Numbered from the stretch's first letter, positions 40,031 through 48,115 are shown. The stretch: DNA of 49,865 nt from an uncultured Pseudoxanthomonas sp. (GCA_937975725.1 CALJUL010000072.1:1-49865); one strand, 5' to 3'. The notes: generated from the letters alone by a model not told the origin. A program made the numbers and translations.

Positions 40031-41167
40031 TTGGACAGATCCAGGCGTGATTTCTGTACGGTACTGGGAACGACGGCGCTGCTGTCGTCGGCCGCCGGTG
40101 CCCTGGCCGCGGGGCGGGGCGCGCAGGCGCCGGCGACAGAGGCGGCGGTGCCGGCGGGCCAGCGGCTGAAGGTGCGGCTGCTACTGAATTCCGCCGTCTC
40201 CGGCCCGCATGCGTTCTTCTGCCTGGCGCACGAGCGCGGCTATTTCGCCGCGGCGGGGCTGGACGTGGAGTTCGCCGCGGGCGACGGCGCCGCCTCGGTG
40301 GTGCCGCGGATTGCGCAGGAAGGCTTCGACGGCGGCTATGGCGACCTGTGCGCGCTGATCAAGCTGGCCGGGCTGCGCCCCGACGGCTGCCCGGTGGCGG
40401 TGCACGTGGCGTTCAACCAGACCCCGCTGACCATCGGCGTGCGCAAGGACGGCCCGATCCGCACGCCGAAGGACCTGGAGGGCAAGGTGATCGGCGGGCA
40501 TCCCATCGACGCGGCGATCGAGGCGTTCCCGGCGTATGCGGCGACGGCCGGCGTCGACGAATCGCGCGTGTCGATCCTGCGCTCGACCACCAGCATGGCG
40601 ACGCTGGCCGAGGACGTGCTCGACGGCCACGCCGACGGCGTGTTCGGCTTCGTGCACACCATCATCGCGGCGCTGGCCGGCAAGGGCATCGACGGCCGCG
40701 CCGGACTGCGCTTCCTGGAATACCGCGACGTGGTGCCCGACCTGTACGGCAATGCGCTGATGCTGGCGCCGGCCTTCATCGAGCGCCATCCGCAGGCGGC
40801 GCGGGCGCTGGTGGCGGCGGTCAACCGCGGCATCGTCGAGACCTTGGCCGATCCAGAGGCCGCGCTGGAAGCGACCGAACGCATGGCGCCGAAGTTCGCC
40901 CGCCACGTCGACGGTCCGCGGCTGATGGGCACGCTGCAGGTGGAAATGGCGCATCCGGAAGCGCGGCGTATCGGCATCGGCGACATCGACGACGGGCGGC
41001 TCGCGCGTTCCATCGCGCTGCTGGCGCGATCGTGCCGGCTGCCGCACACGCCGCGCCCGGAGCAGGTGTTCACCCGTGCTTTCCTGCCGCCGTTGGCGCA
41101 GCGCGCGCGCCCGTTGGCGTCGCACGCGCGCGATGCCGATTCCCGCCTCGAAAGGAGCCTCGCATGA
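40031..41167 (+). CDS. ABC-type substrate-binding protein, SsuA/THI5-like, Tat-exported
   Basis: The 378-residue product starts with TTG at 40031, behind GGGAGGA with 5-base spacing. The N-terminus DRSRRDFCTVLGTTALLSSA is a twin-arginine signal. The body is an NMT1/SsuA-type periplasmic binding fold: KVRLLLNSAVSGPHAFFCLA, RGYFAAAGLDVEF, EGFDGGYGD, DLEGKVIGGHPIDAA. Relatives bind sulfonates, taurine, nitrate or the thiamine pyrimidine. Its stop overlaps the next gene's ATG (ATGA, 41164-41167). It is a paralogue of that neighbour. There is no permease or ATPase gene nearby, so its transport partner is unknown. Confidence 0.85.
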   Translation: MDRSRRDFCTVLGTTALLSSAAGALAAGRGAQAPATEAAVPAGQRLKVRLLLNSAVSGPHAFFCLAHERGYFAAAGLDVEFAAGDGAASVVPRIAQEGFDGGYGDLCALIKLAGLRPDGCPVAVHVAFNQTPLTIGVRKDGPIRTPKDLEGKVIGGHPIDAAIEAFPAYAATAGVDESRVSILRSTTSMATLAEDVLDGHADGVFGFVHTIIAALAGKGIDGRAGLRFLEYRDVVPDLYGNALMLAPAFIERHPQAARALVAAVNRGIVETLADPEAALEATERMAPKFARHVDGPRLMGTLQVEMAHPEARRIGIGDIDDGRLARSIALLARSCRLPHTPRPEQVFTRAFLPPLAQRARPLASHARDADSRLERSLA

Positions 41168-42246
41168 GTTGTCGCCACCTCCTGGCCGGCCTTGCCGCGC
41201 TGTTGCTGCTGGCCGGTTGCGGGCGCCCGCCCGCCGACGGCGCGGCGCCCGCGGCCGCGCCCGCCGCGCCGCCGCAGAAGGTGCGGTTCCTGCTCAATTC
41301 CGGCTTCTCCGGCGCCAATGCCTGGTTCCTGCTCGCCGAGCAGCGCGGCTACTTCCGCGACGAGGGCATCGAGGTCGAGTTCGTGCCGGGGCGCGGCGCC
41401 TTCACGGCCGCGGGCAGGATGGTCGAGGAGGGCTTCGACGCCGGCTACGGCGACATCCAGGCCGCCTACGAGCAGGCGGCGAAGGCGCCCGGCAAGGCGC
41501 CGGTCGGCGTCTACATGGTGATGGACAGGTCGCCGTCGGTGATCATCCTGCCGGCGTCGTCGCCGGTGAAGACCGCCGAGCAACTGGCCGGGCTGACGAT
41601 CACCGGCCACGCCACCGACGTGGCGCTCAACACCTTCGAGCAATACGCCTCCAGGACCGGGCTGGACCCGGCCTCGGTCAGGATCGTCGCCAACGACGGC
41701 AACTGGAAGGTGCTGATCGGACTGCTGGACGCGCACGCCTCCGATGCGTTGTTCGGCTACCTGTCCACCAGTTCGGCCGCCATCCGCACGGCTGGCGGCG
41801 ACGTGGCCGCGCGACTGCGCTTCCTCAAGTTCCGCGACGCGGTGCCGGAGCTGTACGGCAGCGCGCTGATGCTGTCGCCGCAGTTGCTGCGCGAGCGGCC
41901 CGACGTGGCGCGCGGCCTGGTCAACGCGGTGAACCGCGGCGTGATGGACGCGCTGTGCGCGCCGGAGGCGGCCATCGACGCCCTGGTCGGGCACGATCCG
42001 GCGCAGAACGCCGGCGTCGAGCTCGGCCGGCTGTTGGACACCGTGGACGACATGGGCGGCCGGGCGCTGGTCGCGCAGGGCGTGGGCGACATCGACCGCG
42101 CCCGCATGCTGGCGGGGCTCAAGCTGACCGCGGCGACGCGAAGGCTGCCGCGCGAGCCGAGCGTGGAGGAAGTGTTCGACCGCAGCCTGCTGCCGCCGCT
42201 GGAACTGCGCCGGCCCTGCGCCGCGGCGGAAGCGCCGGCGCCCTGA
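41164..42246 (+). CDS. ABC-type substrate-binding lipoprotein, SsuA/THI5-like
   Basis: The 360-residue product has a lipoprotein signal (LAALLLLAGC lipobox, Cys at residue 19) and the same fold as the preceding protein: KVRFLLNSGFSGANAWFLLA, RGYFRDEGIEVEF, EGFDAGYGD, AEQLAGLTITGHATDVA. The end (VEEVFDRSLLPPLELRRP) also aligns with its neighbour (VFTRAFLPPL). The residue after the lipid Cys is Gly, so outer-membrane sorting is likely. The pair thus comprises a soluble and a membrane-tethered version, coupled by a 4-bp overlap. The presumed substrate is shared, perhaps delivered by the upstream TonB receptor. Confidence 0.85.
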   Translation: MSCRHLLAGLAALLLLAGCGRPPADGAAPAAAPAAPPQKVRFLLNSGFSGANAWFLLAEQRGYFRDEGIEVEFVPGRGAFTAAGRMVEEGFDAGYGDIQAAYEQAAKAPGKAPVGVYMVMDRSPSVIILPASSPVKTAEQLAGLTITGHATDVALNTFEQYASRTGLDPASVRIVANDGNWKVLIGLLDAHASDALFGYLSTSSAAIRTAGGDVAARLRFLKFRDAVPELYGSALMLSPQLLRERPDVARGLVNAVNRGVMDALCAPEAAIDALVGHDPAQNAGVELGRLLDTVDDMGGRALVAQGVGDIDRARMLAGLKLTAATRRLPREPSVEEVFDRSLLPPLELRRPCAAAEAPAP

Positions 42247-42250
42247 GGCA

Positions 42251-42326
42251 CGGGCCGGCCGTTGTCGCCGGCCCGTCATGCAGGCGTGGGAGCATCATGG
42301 CCGCGATGCGGCTCTCTCCCACGCCT
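42251..42326. repeat. two consecutive hairpins after the substrate-binding protein genes
   Basis: CGGGCCGGC (42251-42259) pairs with GCCGGCCCG (42267-42275). AGGCGTGGGAG (42282-42292) pairs with CTCCCACGCCT (42316-42326). The interior of the second also holds GCATC...GATGC, giving it the look of a REP-like unit (GTGGGAGC head). A terminator stem follows directly. Confidence 0.65.
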
Positions 42327-42333
42327 CGCCCGC

Positions 42334-42358
42334 GAAGCCCGGCCACCGGCCGGGCTTC
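42334..42358 (+). terminator. terminator-like hairpin between the SBP genes and fabB
   Basis: GAAGCCCGGCC (42334-42344), ACC loop, GGCCGGGCTTC (42348-42358) is a perfect 11-bp stem followed by GTGTTT. It lies between convergent operons and probably ends the plus-strand transcript. The T-run is short. Confidence 0.7.
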
Positions 42359-42366
42359 GTGTTTCC

Positions 42367-43575
42367 TCAGACCCGGCCGAACACCAGGGTGGCGTTGGTG
42401 CCGCCGAAGCCGAAGCTGTTGGACATCACCGTGTCCAGCCTGGCCGCGCGGCTCTCGCGCACGATCGGGAAGCCCTCGGCCTTCGGGTCCAGCGTGTCGA
42501 TGTTGGCCGAGCCGGCGATGAAGCCGTCGCGCATCATCAGCAGGCAGTAGATCGCCTCGTGCACGCTGGCCGCGCCCAGCGAGTGGCCGGACAGCGCCTT
42601 GGTGGAGGAGGTCGGCGGCAGCGCGTCGCCGAACACGTTGCGCACCGCGTCCAGCTCGATGGTGTCGCCCAGCGGCGTGGAGGTGCCGTGGGTGTTGAGG
42701 TAGTCGATCGGCGCGGCCACGCCTTCTAGCGCCATGCGCATGCAGCGCTCGGCGCCTTCGCCGGAGGGCGCCACCATGTCGGCGCCGTCGGAGGTCACGC
42801 CGTAGCCCAACAGTTCGGCGTGGATGCGGGCGCCGCGCGCCACCGCGTGCTCGTAGTCCTCCAGCACCAGCATGCCGCCGCCGCCGGCGATGACGAAGCC
42901 GTCGCGGTCGGTGTCGTAGGGGCGCGAGGCGCGGGTCGGGTCGTCGTTGCGCTTGCTGGACAGCGCGCCCATGGCGTCGAACATCATGGTCAGCGCCCAG
43001 TGCAGCTCCTCGCCGCCGCCGGCGAACACGATGTCCTGGCGGCCGGCGCGGATCAGGTCGGCGGCCGCGCCGATGCAGTGCGCCGACGTGGCGCAGGCGG
43101 CGGAGATGGAATAGCTCACGCCCTTGATCCTGTACGAGGTGGCGAGCGTGGCCGAGACGGTGGAGCACATCGTGCGCGGCACCATGTACGGGCCGACCTT
43201 GCGGATGCCGCGCTGGCGCAGCAGGTCGGCGGCCTCGATCTGCCATTCGGCCGAACCACCGCCGGAGCCGGCGACCAGGCCGGTGCGCGGATCGCTGACC
43301 TGCGCCTCGTCCAAGCCGGCGTCGGCGATGGCGTCGCGCAGCGCGATGTGCGCATAGGCGGCGGCGTCGCCCATGAAGCGCTTCTGCTTGCGGTCGATCA
43401 GCGCTTCCAGGTCCAGTTCCGGCGCGCCGCCGACCTGGCTGCGGAAGCCGAGCTCGGCGTACTGCGGGATGTGGCGGATGCCGGAGCGGCCTTCGCGCAG
43501 GGACGCGGACACGCTGTCCGCATCGTTGCCCAGGCAGGAAGTGATGCCCAGGCCGGTGACGACGACGCGGCGCAT
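42367..43575 (-). CDS. fabB: beta-ketoacyl-ACP synthase I
   Basis: The 402-residue product has the thiolase fold with active-site C161 in SAACATS, H296 in NTHGTSTPLGD and H331 in SGHSLGAASVHE, plus the C-terminal NSFGFGGTN loop. These three residues fit E. coli FabB Cys163/His298/His333 with a shift of two. It elongates the cis-3-decenoyl intermediate made by FabA in anaerobic-type unsaturated fatty acid synthesis. Its ATG overlaps the fabA stop by one base (TGATG), the standard fabA-fabB coupling. Confidence 0.97.
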   Translation of the reverse strand: MRRVVVTGLGITSCLGNDADSVSASLREGRSGIRHIPQYAELGFRSQVGGAPELDLEALIDRKQKRFMGDAAAYAHIALRDAIADAGLDEAQVSDPRTGLVAGSGGGSAEWQIEAADLLRQRGIRKVGPYMVPRTMCSTVSATLATSYRIKGVSYSISAACATSAHCIGAAADLIRAGRQDIVFAGGGEELHWALTMMFDAMGALSSKRNDDPTRASRPYDTDRDGFVIAGGGGMLVLEDYEHAVARGARIHAELLGYGVTSDGADMVAPSGEGAERCMRMALEGVAAPIDYLNTHGTSTPLGDTIELDAVRNVFGDALPPTSSTKALSGHSLGAASVHEAIYCLLMMRDGFIAGSANIDTLDPKAEGFPIVRESRAARLDTVMSNSFGFGGTNATLVFGRV

Positions 43576-44090
43576 CAGAAGTTCTCCGTGGAAGTGAACA
43601 ACCCCACGCGCAGGTCGCGCGCGGTGTAGATCTCGCGGCCGTCCACCAGCATGCGGCCGTCGGCCACTGCCAGCACCAGCTTGCGGTTGACCACGCGGCT
43701 GACGTCGATCTCGTAGCTCACGCGCTTGGCGGTGGGCAGCACCTGGCCGGTGAACTTCACTTCGCCCGAGCCCAGCGCGCGGCCGCGGCCGGGCGCGCCG
43801 ATCCAGGTGAGGAAGAAGCCGGTGAGCTGCCACATCGCGTCCAGGCCCAGGCAGCCGGGCATCACCGGATCGCCGAGGAAGTGGCACTTGAAGAACCACA
43901 GGTCCGGATGGATGTCGAGTTCGGCGCGCACCATGCCCTTGCCGTGGACGCCGCCGTCCTGGCGGATCTCGGTGATGCGGTCGAACATCAGCATCGGGTC
44001 GTCGGGCAGGCGGCCGCTGCCGGGGCCGAACAGTTCGCCGCGGGCGCTGGCCAGCAATTGGTCGCGGGTGAAGGAGGCTGGGGCATTCAT
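43575..44090 (-). CDS. fabA: 3-hydroxydecanoyl-ACP dehydratase/isomerase
   Basis: The 171-residue product has active-site H70 (FFKCHFLGDPVMPG) and D84 (CLGLDAMWQLTGFF), at E. coli FabA numbering when MNAPASFTRDQLLAS is taken as the start. This is why ATG 44090 was preferred to ATG 44132, which also overlaps the predicted promoter. The leader lacks a Shine-Dalgarno sequence (CCGGACCCCTCCCCC before ATG). The enzyme introduces the cis double bond without oxygen. A perfect FNR-type box lies upstream, which would make sense if oxygen-dependent desaturases fail in anoxia. Divergent from dinB. Confidence 0.97.
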   Translation of the reverse strand: MNAPASFTRDQLLASARGELFGPGSGRLPDDPMLMFDRITEIRQDGGVHGKGMVRAELDIHPDLWFFKCHFLGDPVMPGCLGLDAMWQLTGFFLTWIGAPGRGRALGSGEVKFTGQVLPTAKRVSYEIDVSRVVNRKLVLAVADGRMLVDGREIYTARDLRVGLFTSTENF

Positions 44091-44121
44091 GGGGGAGGGG
44101 TCCGGTCCGGTGGAACGGCAG

Positions 44122-44127
44122 ATAATG
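44122..44127 (-). promoter_or_regulatory. candidate -10 element of the fabA promoter
   Basis: On the minus strand CATTAT (4 of 6 to TATAAT) lies 22 bases after the FNR-type box. The predicted transcription start is 44115, which puts the box centre at -41.5 and leaves a 24-base leader before fabA ATG 44090. Confidence 0.5.
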
Positions 44128-44149
44128 CACACATGTGCATACGCTTGTC

Positions 44150-44163
44150 TTGATCCGGATCAA
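44150..44163. promoter_or_regulatory. FNR/ANR-type binding site between fabA and dinB
   Basis: TTGATCCGGATCAA is a perfect match to the FNR consensus TTGAT-N4-ATCAA and is fully palindromic. Twenty-two bases away on each side is a 4-of-6 -10 hexamer, CATTAT towards fabA (44127-44122) and TAGGAT towards dinB (44186-44191). That is the class II activator geometry in both directions. Confidence 0.7.
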
Positions 44164-44277
44164 CCGGCCTTTCCATACGCCGGCGTAGGATGGCCCGAAA
44201 GCCCGGCGGCGCCTGCTTCCGCGGCCTGCACGGCAGGCGCCGGACGCCTGCGTACTGTCGGCGGCTATCATCCTGCG

Positions 44278-45351
44278 ATGCGCAAGATCATCCACATCGA
44301 CATGGACGCGTTCTATGCGTCGGTGGAGCAGCGCGACGATCCGTCCTTGCGCGGGCGGCCGGTGGTGGTGGCTTGGCGCGGCGAGCGCTCGGTGGTGTGC
44401 GCGGCTTCGTACGAGGCGCGCGTCTTCGGCGTGCGCTCGGCGATGCCGGCGGTGCGCGCCGAGCGGCTGTGCCCGCAGGCGGTGTTCGTGCCGCCGGACT
44501 TCACCCGCTACAAGGCGGTGTCGCGGCAGGTGCGCGAGATCTTCCTGCGCCACACCGACCTGGTGGAGCCGCTGTCGCTGGACGAAGCCTACCTCGACGT
44601 CACCGCGCCCAAATCCGGCCTGCCCACCGCCACCGCGGTGGCCGAGGCGATCCGCGCGCAGATCCGCGAGGAGACGCAGCTCACCGCCTCGGCCGGGGTG
44701 GCGCCCAACAAGTTCCTGGCCAAGATCGCCTCGGACTGGCGCAAGCCCGATGGCCTGTTCGTGCTGCGCCCGCACCAGGTCGAAGCCTTCCTCACGCCAC
44801 TGCCGGTGGAGCGCATCCCCGGCGTGGGCAAGGTGATGCAGGGCAAGTTGAACGCGGCCGGCATCCGCACCGTGGGCGACCTGCGCACGCATCCGCAGCA
44901 CGAGCTGGAAGCGCGCTACGGCAGCTTCGGCGCCAGCCTGTACCGGCGTGCGCGCGGCATCGACGAGCGCCCGGTGGAGCCTGACCAGCCGGTGCAGTCG
45001 ATCTCCTCGGAGGACACCTTCGCCACCGACCTGCCGCTGTCGGAACTGGAGCCGCACATCCGGCGCATCGCCGAGTCGGCCTGGGCGGCATCCCGCAAGA
45101 CCGAGCGCGTGGGGCGCACCGTGGTGCTGAAGCTGAAGACCGCGCAGTTCCGCATCCTCACGCGCAGCTTCACGCCCGAGGCGCCGCCCGCCTCGGCGCA
45201 GGAGTTCGTCGACATCGCCCTGGCGCTGCGCGAGCGCGTGGGCCTGCCCGAGAGCGCGCGCTACCGGCTGGTGGGCGTGGGTCTGTCGGGGTTCCGCGAC
45301 CGCGAGGAAACCGTGGTGCAGCCGGGCCTGTTCGATCCGCGCCAGGCCTAG
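44278..45351 (+). CDS. dinB: DNA polymerase IV (Y family)
   Basis: The 357-residue product has catalytic acidic residues D8 (HIDMDAFYASVEQRD) and D102/E103 (PLSLDEAYLDVT), steric gate region AFYAS, the helix-hairpin-helix IPGVGKVMQGKLNAAGI, and a C-terminal beta-clamp motif QPGLFD. It performs error-prone translesion synthesis. No LexA box is evident in the 187-bp region shared with fabA; an FNR-type palindrome is there instead. The Shine-Dalgarno sequence is weak (TCCTGCG before ATG). It ends 7 bp before the convergent DUF2218 gene. Confidence 0.96.
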   Translation: MRKIIHIDMDAFYASVEQRDDPSLRGRPVVVAWRGERSVVCAASYEARVFGVRSAMPAVRAERLCPQAVFVPPDFTRYKAVSRQVREIFLRHTDLVEPLSLDEAYLDVTAPKSGLPTATAVAEAIRAQIREETQLTASAGVAPNKFLAKIASDWRKPDGLFVLRPHQVEAFLTPLPVERIPGVGKVMQGKLNAAGIRTVGDLRTHPQHELEARYGSFGASLYRRARGIDERPVEPDQPVQSISSEDTFATDLPLSELEPHIRRIAESAWAASRKTERVGRTVVLKLKTAQFRILTRSFTPEAPPASAQEFVDIALALRERVGLPESARYRLVGVGLSGFRDREETVVQPGLFDPRQA

Positions 45352-45358
45352 GTGCCGC

Positions 45359-45652
45359 TCAGGCGGCGCGCCAGTCGAAGGCCAGGTCTTCGTTGCGCTC
45401 GAAGCGGCGCAGGTGCGAGGCGATCACCTCCTGCAGGCGCGCGCGCCGTTCCGCGTCGGGCTGGTGCAGCGTGATCGCCAGCGTGGCGCCGTCCACGGCG
45501 AATTCCGCCGGGCCCAGTTCGCCGAAGGGGATGCGCGCGTGCGCATCGTCGGGGCGCTCGATCTCGAACTTGTGCCGCCAGTGGTTGCACAGCGTGCGCA
45601 ACAGCCTGACGGGATCGGCGGGAAGCACGGTGGCGTGGGAGGTGGCTTGCAT
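45359..45652 (-). CDS. DUF2218-family protein
   Basis: The 97-residue product reads MQATSHATVLPADPVRLLRT, then LCNHWRHKFEIE, RIPFGELGPAEFAVDG, and LHQPDAERRARLQEVIASHL. This is the compact DUF2218 alpha-beta fold. Its function is unknown; relatives are often found near TonB receptor or siderophore genes, and here btuB lies directly upstream. The start is flanked by C-tracts (six C before ATG, eight C 17 bases earlier) and has no Shine-Dalgarno sequence. A GTG three codons upstream is possible. Confidence 0.82.
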   Translation of the reverse strand: MQATSHATVLPADPVRLLRTLCNHWRHKFEIERPDDAHARIPFGELGPAEFAVDGATLAITLHQPDAERRARLQEVIASHLRRFERNEDLAFDWRAA

Positions 45653-45711
45653 GGGGGGCACCGCAACAGGGGGGGGCTTCCTGTTTACGTGCGACAGCGC
45701 GGGCCGGCAAG

Positions 45712-45739
45712 GCCGGCAACGGAACAGTCCATTGCCGGC
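45712..45739 (-). terminator. hairpin after btuB, possible terminator
   Basis: GCCGGCAA (45712-45719) and TTGCCGGC (45732-45739) pair, with an inner GGA/TCC. It lies 18 bp after the btuB stop on the minus strand. There is no T-run, so it may be only an attenuator between btuB and the DUF2218 gene. Confidence 0.45.
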
Positions 45740-45756
45740 CCCCGCGGCGCGGTGCG

Positions 45757-47646
45757 TCAGTCGCGCGCCTGGTAGCGCAGGCTCAGGCCGTACTCGCGGC
45801 CCGGCTGGTTGTACCAGGCGATCGTTTCGTATTCGCGGTCGAACACGTTGCCGGCGCGCGCCTGCACCGACCAGGCGTCGGTGATCGCGTATTCCAGCCG
45901 CAGGTCCAGCGTGCCGTAGCCGGCCAGGCGCACCGTGTTGGCAGCGTTGTCGTAGCGGTGGCTGGCGCCGTTGGTGGTCAGGCCGATGCGGAAATCGCCG
46001 AACGCGCGGTCCACGTCGATGCGGGCGGTGTTGCGTGCGCGGCGGGCCAGCAGGTTGTCGTGGTTGCCGCCGGCGGTGTCGTTGCGCGGATCGGCGTGGC
46101 TGACCTGCGCGGCGATGTCGAAGCCGGCCACCGTGACGGCGCCGGTCAGTTCGGCGCCGCGGATGCGCGCCTTCTCGATGTTGTCGGGCATCCAGTTGGC
46201 GTCCAGCGCGATCAGGTCGTCGATGCGGGTCTCGTAGACGTTGAACGTCCAGTTCCACGCATCGCCATACTGCGCCAGACCGAGGTTGAGGCTCTTCGAC
46301 CGCTCCGGCTCCAGCAGCGCGTTGCCGGACCACGGGTAGTACAGGTCGTTGAAGGTCGGCGCCTTGAAGCCGGTGCCGGCGGTGGCGCTGAGCCTGAAGC
46401 CCTTGCCGAAGCCCAGGCCCCAGCCCAGGTTGCCGGTCACGTGGCTGCCGAACTGCTCGTTGTCGTCGTTGCGCACGCTGGCCTGCACCTGCTGCGCGCC
46501 GAAGCGGCCCTGGTACTCGACGAACACGCCGGTGTTGTCGCGGCTGTCGATCGGGGCCAGGGCGGCGTCCAGGAAGGTGACGGTGCTGGTGATCTCGTCG
46601 CGTTGCCAGTCGGCGCCGGCGCTGAGCAGGTGTTGCTCGCCGAACGCGAAATCGCCCTGCAGCGAGGCGGTGTCGCGGCGCGTGTCGAAAGTGCTGACGA
46701 ACGTGCGCGTGCCGGTAGACGCATTGGCGAAATGATTGTCCGACTTGTCCGAGGCGCGGCCGACCTGCGCGGTGACCGTGGCGCGCGCGGACGGCGTCCA
46801 CGCCAGCTTGCCGCCCAGTACCTGCTGCACGTTGTCGCCTTCGTTGCCGCCGTAGATGCTGCCGTCGAACTCGTTGAAGGCGTCGGCGTTCAGCGCATGG
46901 CCCTCCAGCACCAGCGTGTCGGTCAGCCGGTAGCCGCCGCGCACGTTGAGCGAGACGTTGCGGTAGCCGTCCAGGTCGGGCTCGTCGGTGAAGCAGCCCT
47001 GGAACAGCGTGCCCGAGCCGCGGCAGGCGTTGATGCCGTCGGTCTCCTGGTAGGCCGCGTCGGCGCCGATCCAGCCGCGCTCGCCGCGGTAGCCGAAGCC
47101 GCCACTGGCTTCGCGCAGGCCGTGGCTGCCGCCGCCGATGCGCAGGCGGCGCGTCAGGCCCGGGCCGTCGCGACGGGTGAAGATCTGGATCACGCCGCCG
47201 ATGGCTTCCGAGCCGTACAGGCTGGAGCGCGGGCCGCGCACGATCTCGACGCGCTCGATCTGGTCCACCGGCAGGTCCTGGAACATCGCCAGGCCGGCCG
47301 TCGCCGAGCCGATGCGGATGCCGTCCACCAGCACCAGCACGTGGTCGGACTCGGTGCCGCGGATGTTGAACGTGGTCAGCTTGCCCATGCCGCCCTGGTT
47401 GGAGAAGCCCAGGCCGGCGCGGCCCTTGAGCAGGTCGACCAGCGAGCGCGCCTGGCTGCGCTCGATCTCCTCGCGGGTGATCACCTGCGCCGGCACCAGG
47501 CTGTCCTCCAGCGCCACTTCGGTGCGCGTGCCGGTGACGACGACCTTGTCCAGGTCGGTGGTGGCGCCGTGCGCCAGCGCGGAAAGCGGAAGGCCCAGCG
47601 CGACGGCCAGCGCCAGCCGGTGGGAAGAAGGAAAACGCGTCTGCAT
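45757..47646 (-). CDS. btuB: TonB-dependent vitamin B12 receptor BtuB
   Basis: The 629-residue product has a signal peptide to about residue 27 (LPLSALAHG), TonB box DKVVVTG, plug motifs (QVITREEIERSQARSLVDLL, then GRAGLGFSNQGGMGK, NIRGTESDHVLVLVDGIRIG, SSLYGSEAIGGVIQIFTRR) and a 22-strand barrel ending GLSLRYQARD. It is close to BtuB in length and motif order. A cobalamin riboswitch upstream supports cobalamin as the ligand. ATG 47646 has GGAG 8 bases upstream. The last residue is Asp rather than the usual aromatic, an oddity for an outer-membrane barrel. Confidence 0.93.
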   Translation of the reverse strand: MQTRFPSSHRLALAVALGLPLSALAHGATTDLDKVVVTGTRTEVALEDSLVPAQVITREEIERSQARSLVDLLKGRAGLGFSNQGGMGKLTTFNIRGTESDHVLVLVDGIRIGSATAGLAMFQDLPVDQIERVEIVRGPRSSLYGSEAIGGVIQIFTRRDGPGLTRRLRIGGGSHGLREASGGFGYRGERGWIGADAAYQETDGINACRGSGTLFQGCFTDEPDLDGYRNVSLNVRGGYRLTDTLVLEGHALNADAFNEFDGSIYGGNEGDNVQQVLGGKLAWTPSARATVTAQVGRASDKSDNHFANASTGTRTFVSTFDTRRDTASLQGDFAFGEQHLLSAGADWQRDEITSTVTFLDAALAPIDSRDNTGVFVEYQGRFGAQQVQASVRNDDNEQFGSHVTGNLGWGLGFGKGFRLSATAGTGFKAPTFNDLYYPWSGNALLEPERSKSLNLGLAQYGDAWNWTFNVYETRIDDLIALDANWMPDNIEKARIRGAELTGAVTVAGFDIAAQVSHADPRNDTAGGNHDNLLARRARNTARIDVDRAFGDFRIGLTTNGASHRYDNAANTVRLAGYGTLDLRLEYAITDAWSVQARAGNVFDREYETIAWYNQPGREYGLSLRYQARD

Positions 47647-47774
47647 CGGATCAACTCCATCGCGCGCCCCGCGCGCATTGCCTGGGTGGAGTTGCGTGGA
47701 GAAGGGGAACGTTGCGGACAGCGCGGACGGACGGCGCGGCACGCCGCGACGCCCTCCGCATCGCAACCAGTGGA

Positions 47775-47972
47775 CTTCCGGGCCGGTCTCCGGGCTTGCG
47801 AACGAGTGCCGTGCACTCCGCCGCGGCGCCTTCCCATGCGTGTACGCACAGTGGCCGATGCCGTGGTTGTCTTCGCCTACCGTTGCGGGGGCAGCGCCGG
47901 AATGCCGCCTGGGGCGGGCCACCGGCTTCCCGTTTCAACCCGGGGCGGGAACGCCGCGGGTCACCTGAAAGC
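47775..47972 (-). ncRNA. cobalamin (AdoCbl) riboswitch
   Basis: On the minus strand the conserved blocks occur in order: GGGAAGCCGGTG near the 5' side, GCAACGG, GCCACTG (47855-47849, the invariant B12-box core), GGGAAGGCGCCGC, and AAGCCCGGAGACCGGCC (47797-47781). It lies in the long leader of btuB. A -10-like TATACT at 47984-47979 would start transcription near 47972. High cobalamin should switch btuB off, probably by blocking its ribosome site, since no terminator stands between the riboswitch and the ATG. Confidence 0.93.
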
Positions 47973-48020
47973 GCGGCAAGTATACGGGAAGCCCGCAGGC
48001 TCTCGCCCGGCTCCGGGTAT

Positions 48021-48115
48021 GAGGGGCTTCAGCCCCGATGCTTTTCGGCCGGACGGAGAATGGGCCGGATGAGCGCCGCGTCGAGGTCGCAGGTCGGGGC
48101 TGAAGCCCCTCCTAC
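48021..48115. repeat. inverted pair of REP-like palindromes
   Basis: GAGGGGCTTCAGCCCCGATG (48021-48040) and, in reverse, GTCGGGGCTGAAGCCCCTCCTAC (48093-48115, whose complement begins GTAGGAGGGGCTTCAGCC). Head-to-head copies about 50 bp apart form a BIME-like unit, downstream of the msrC-tfoX pair and upstream of btuB. Confidence 0.7.

Noticed and set aside
47647..47922. N-terminal extension of BtuB to position 47922
   Set aside because: It would read through the cobalamin riboswitch. The ATG at 47646 has a good ribosome site and a signal peptide.
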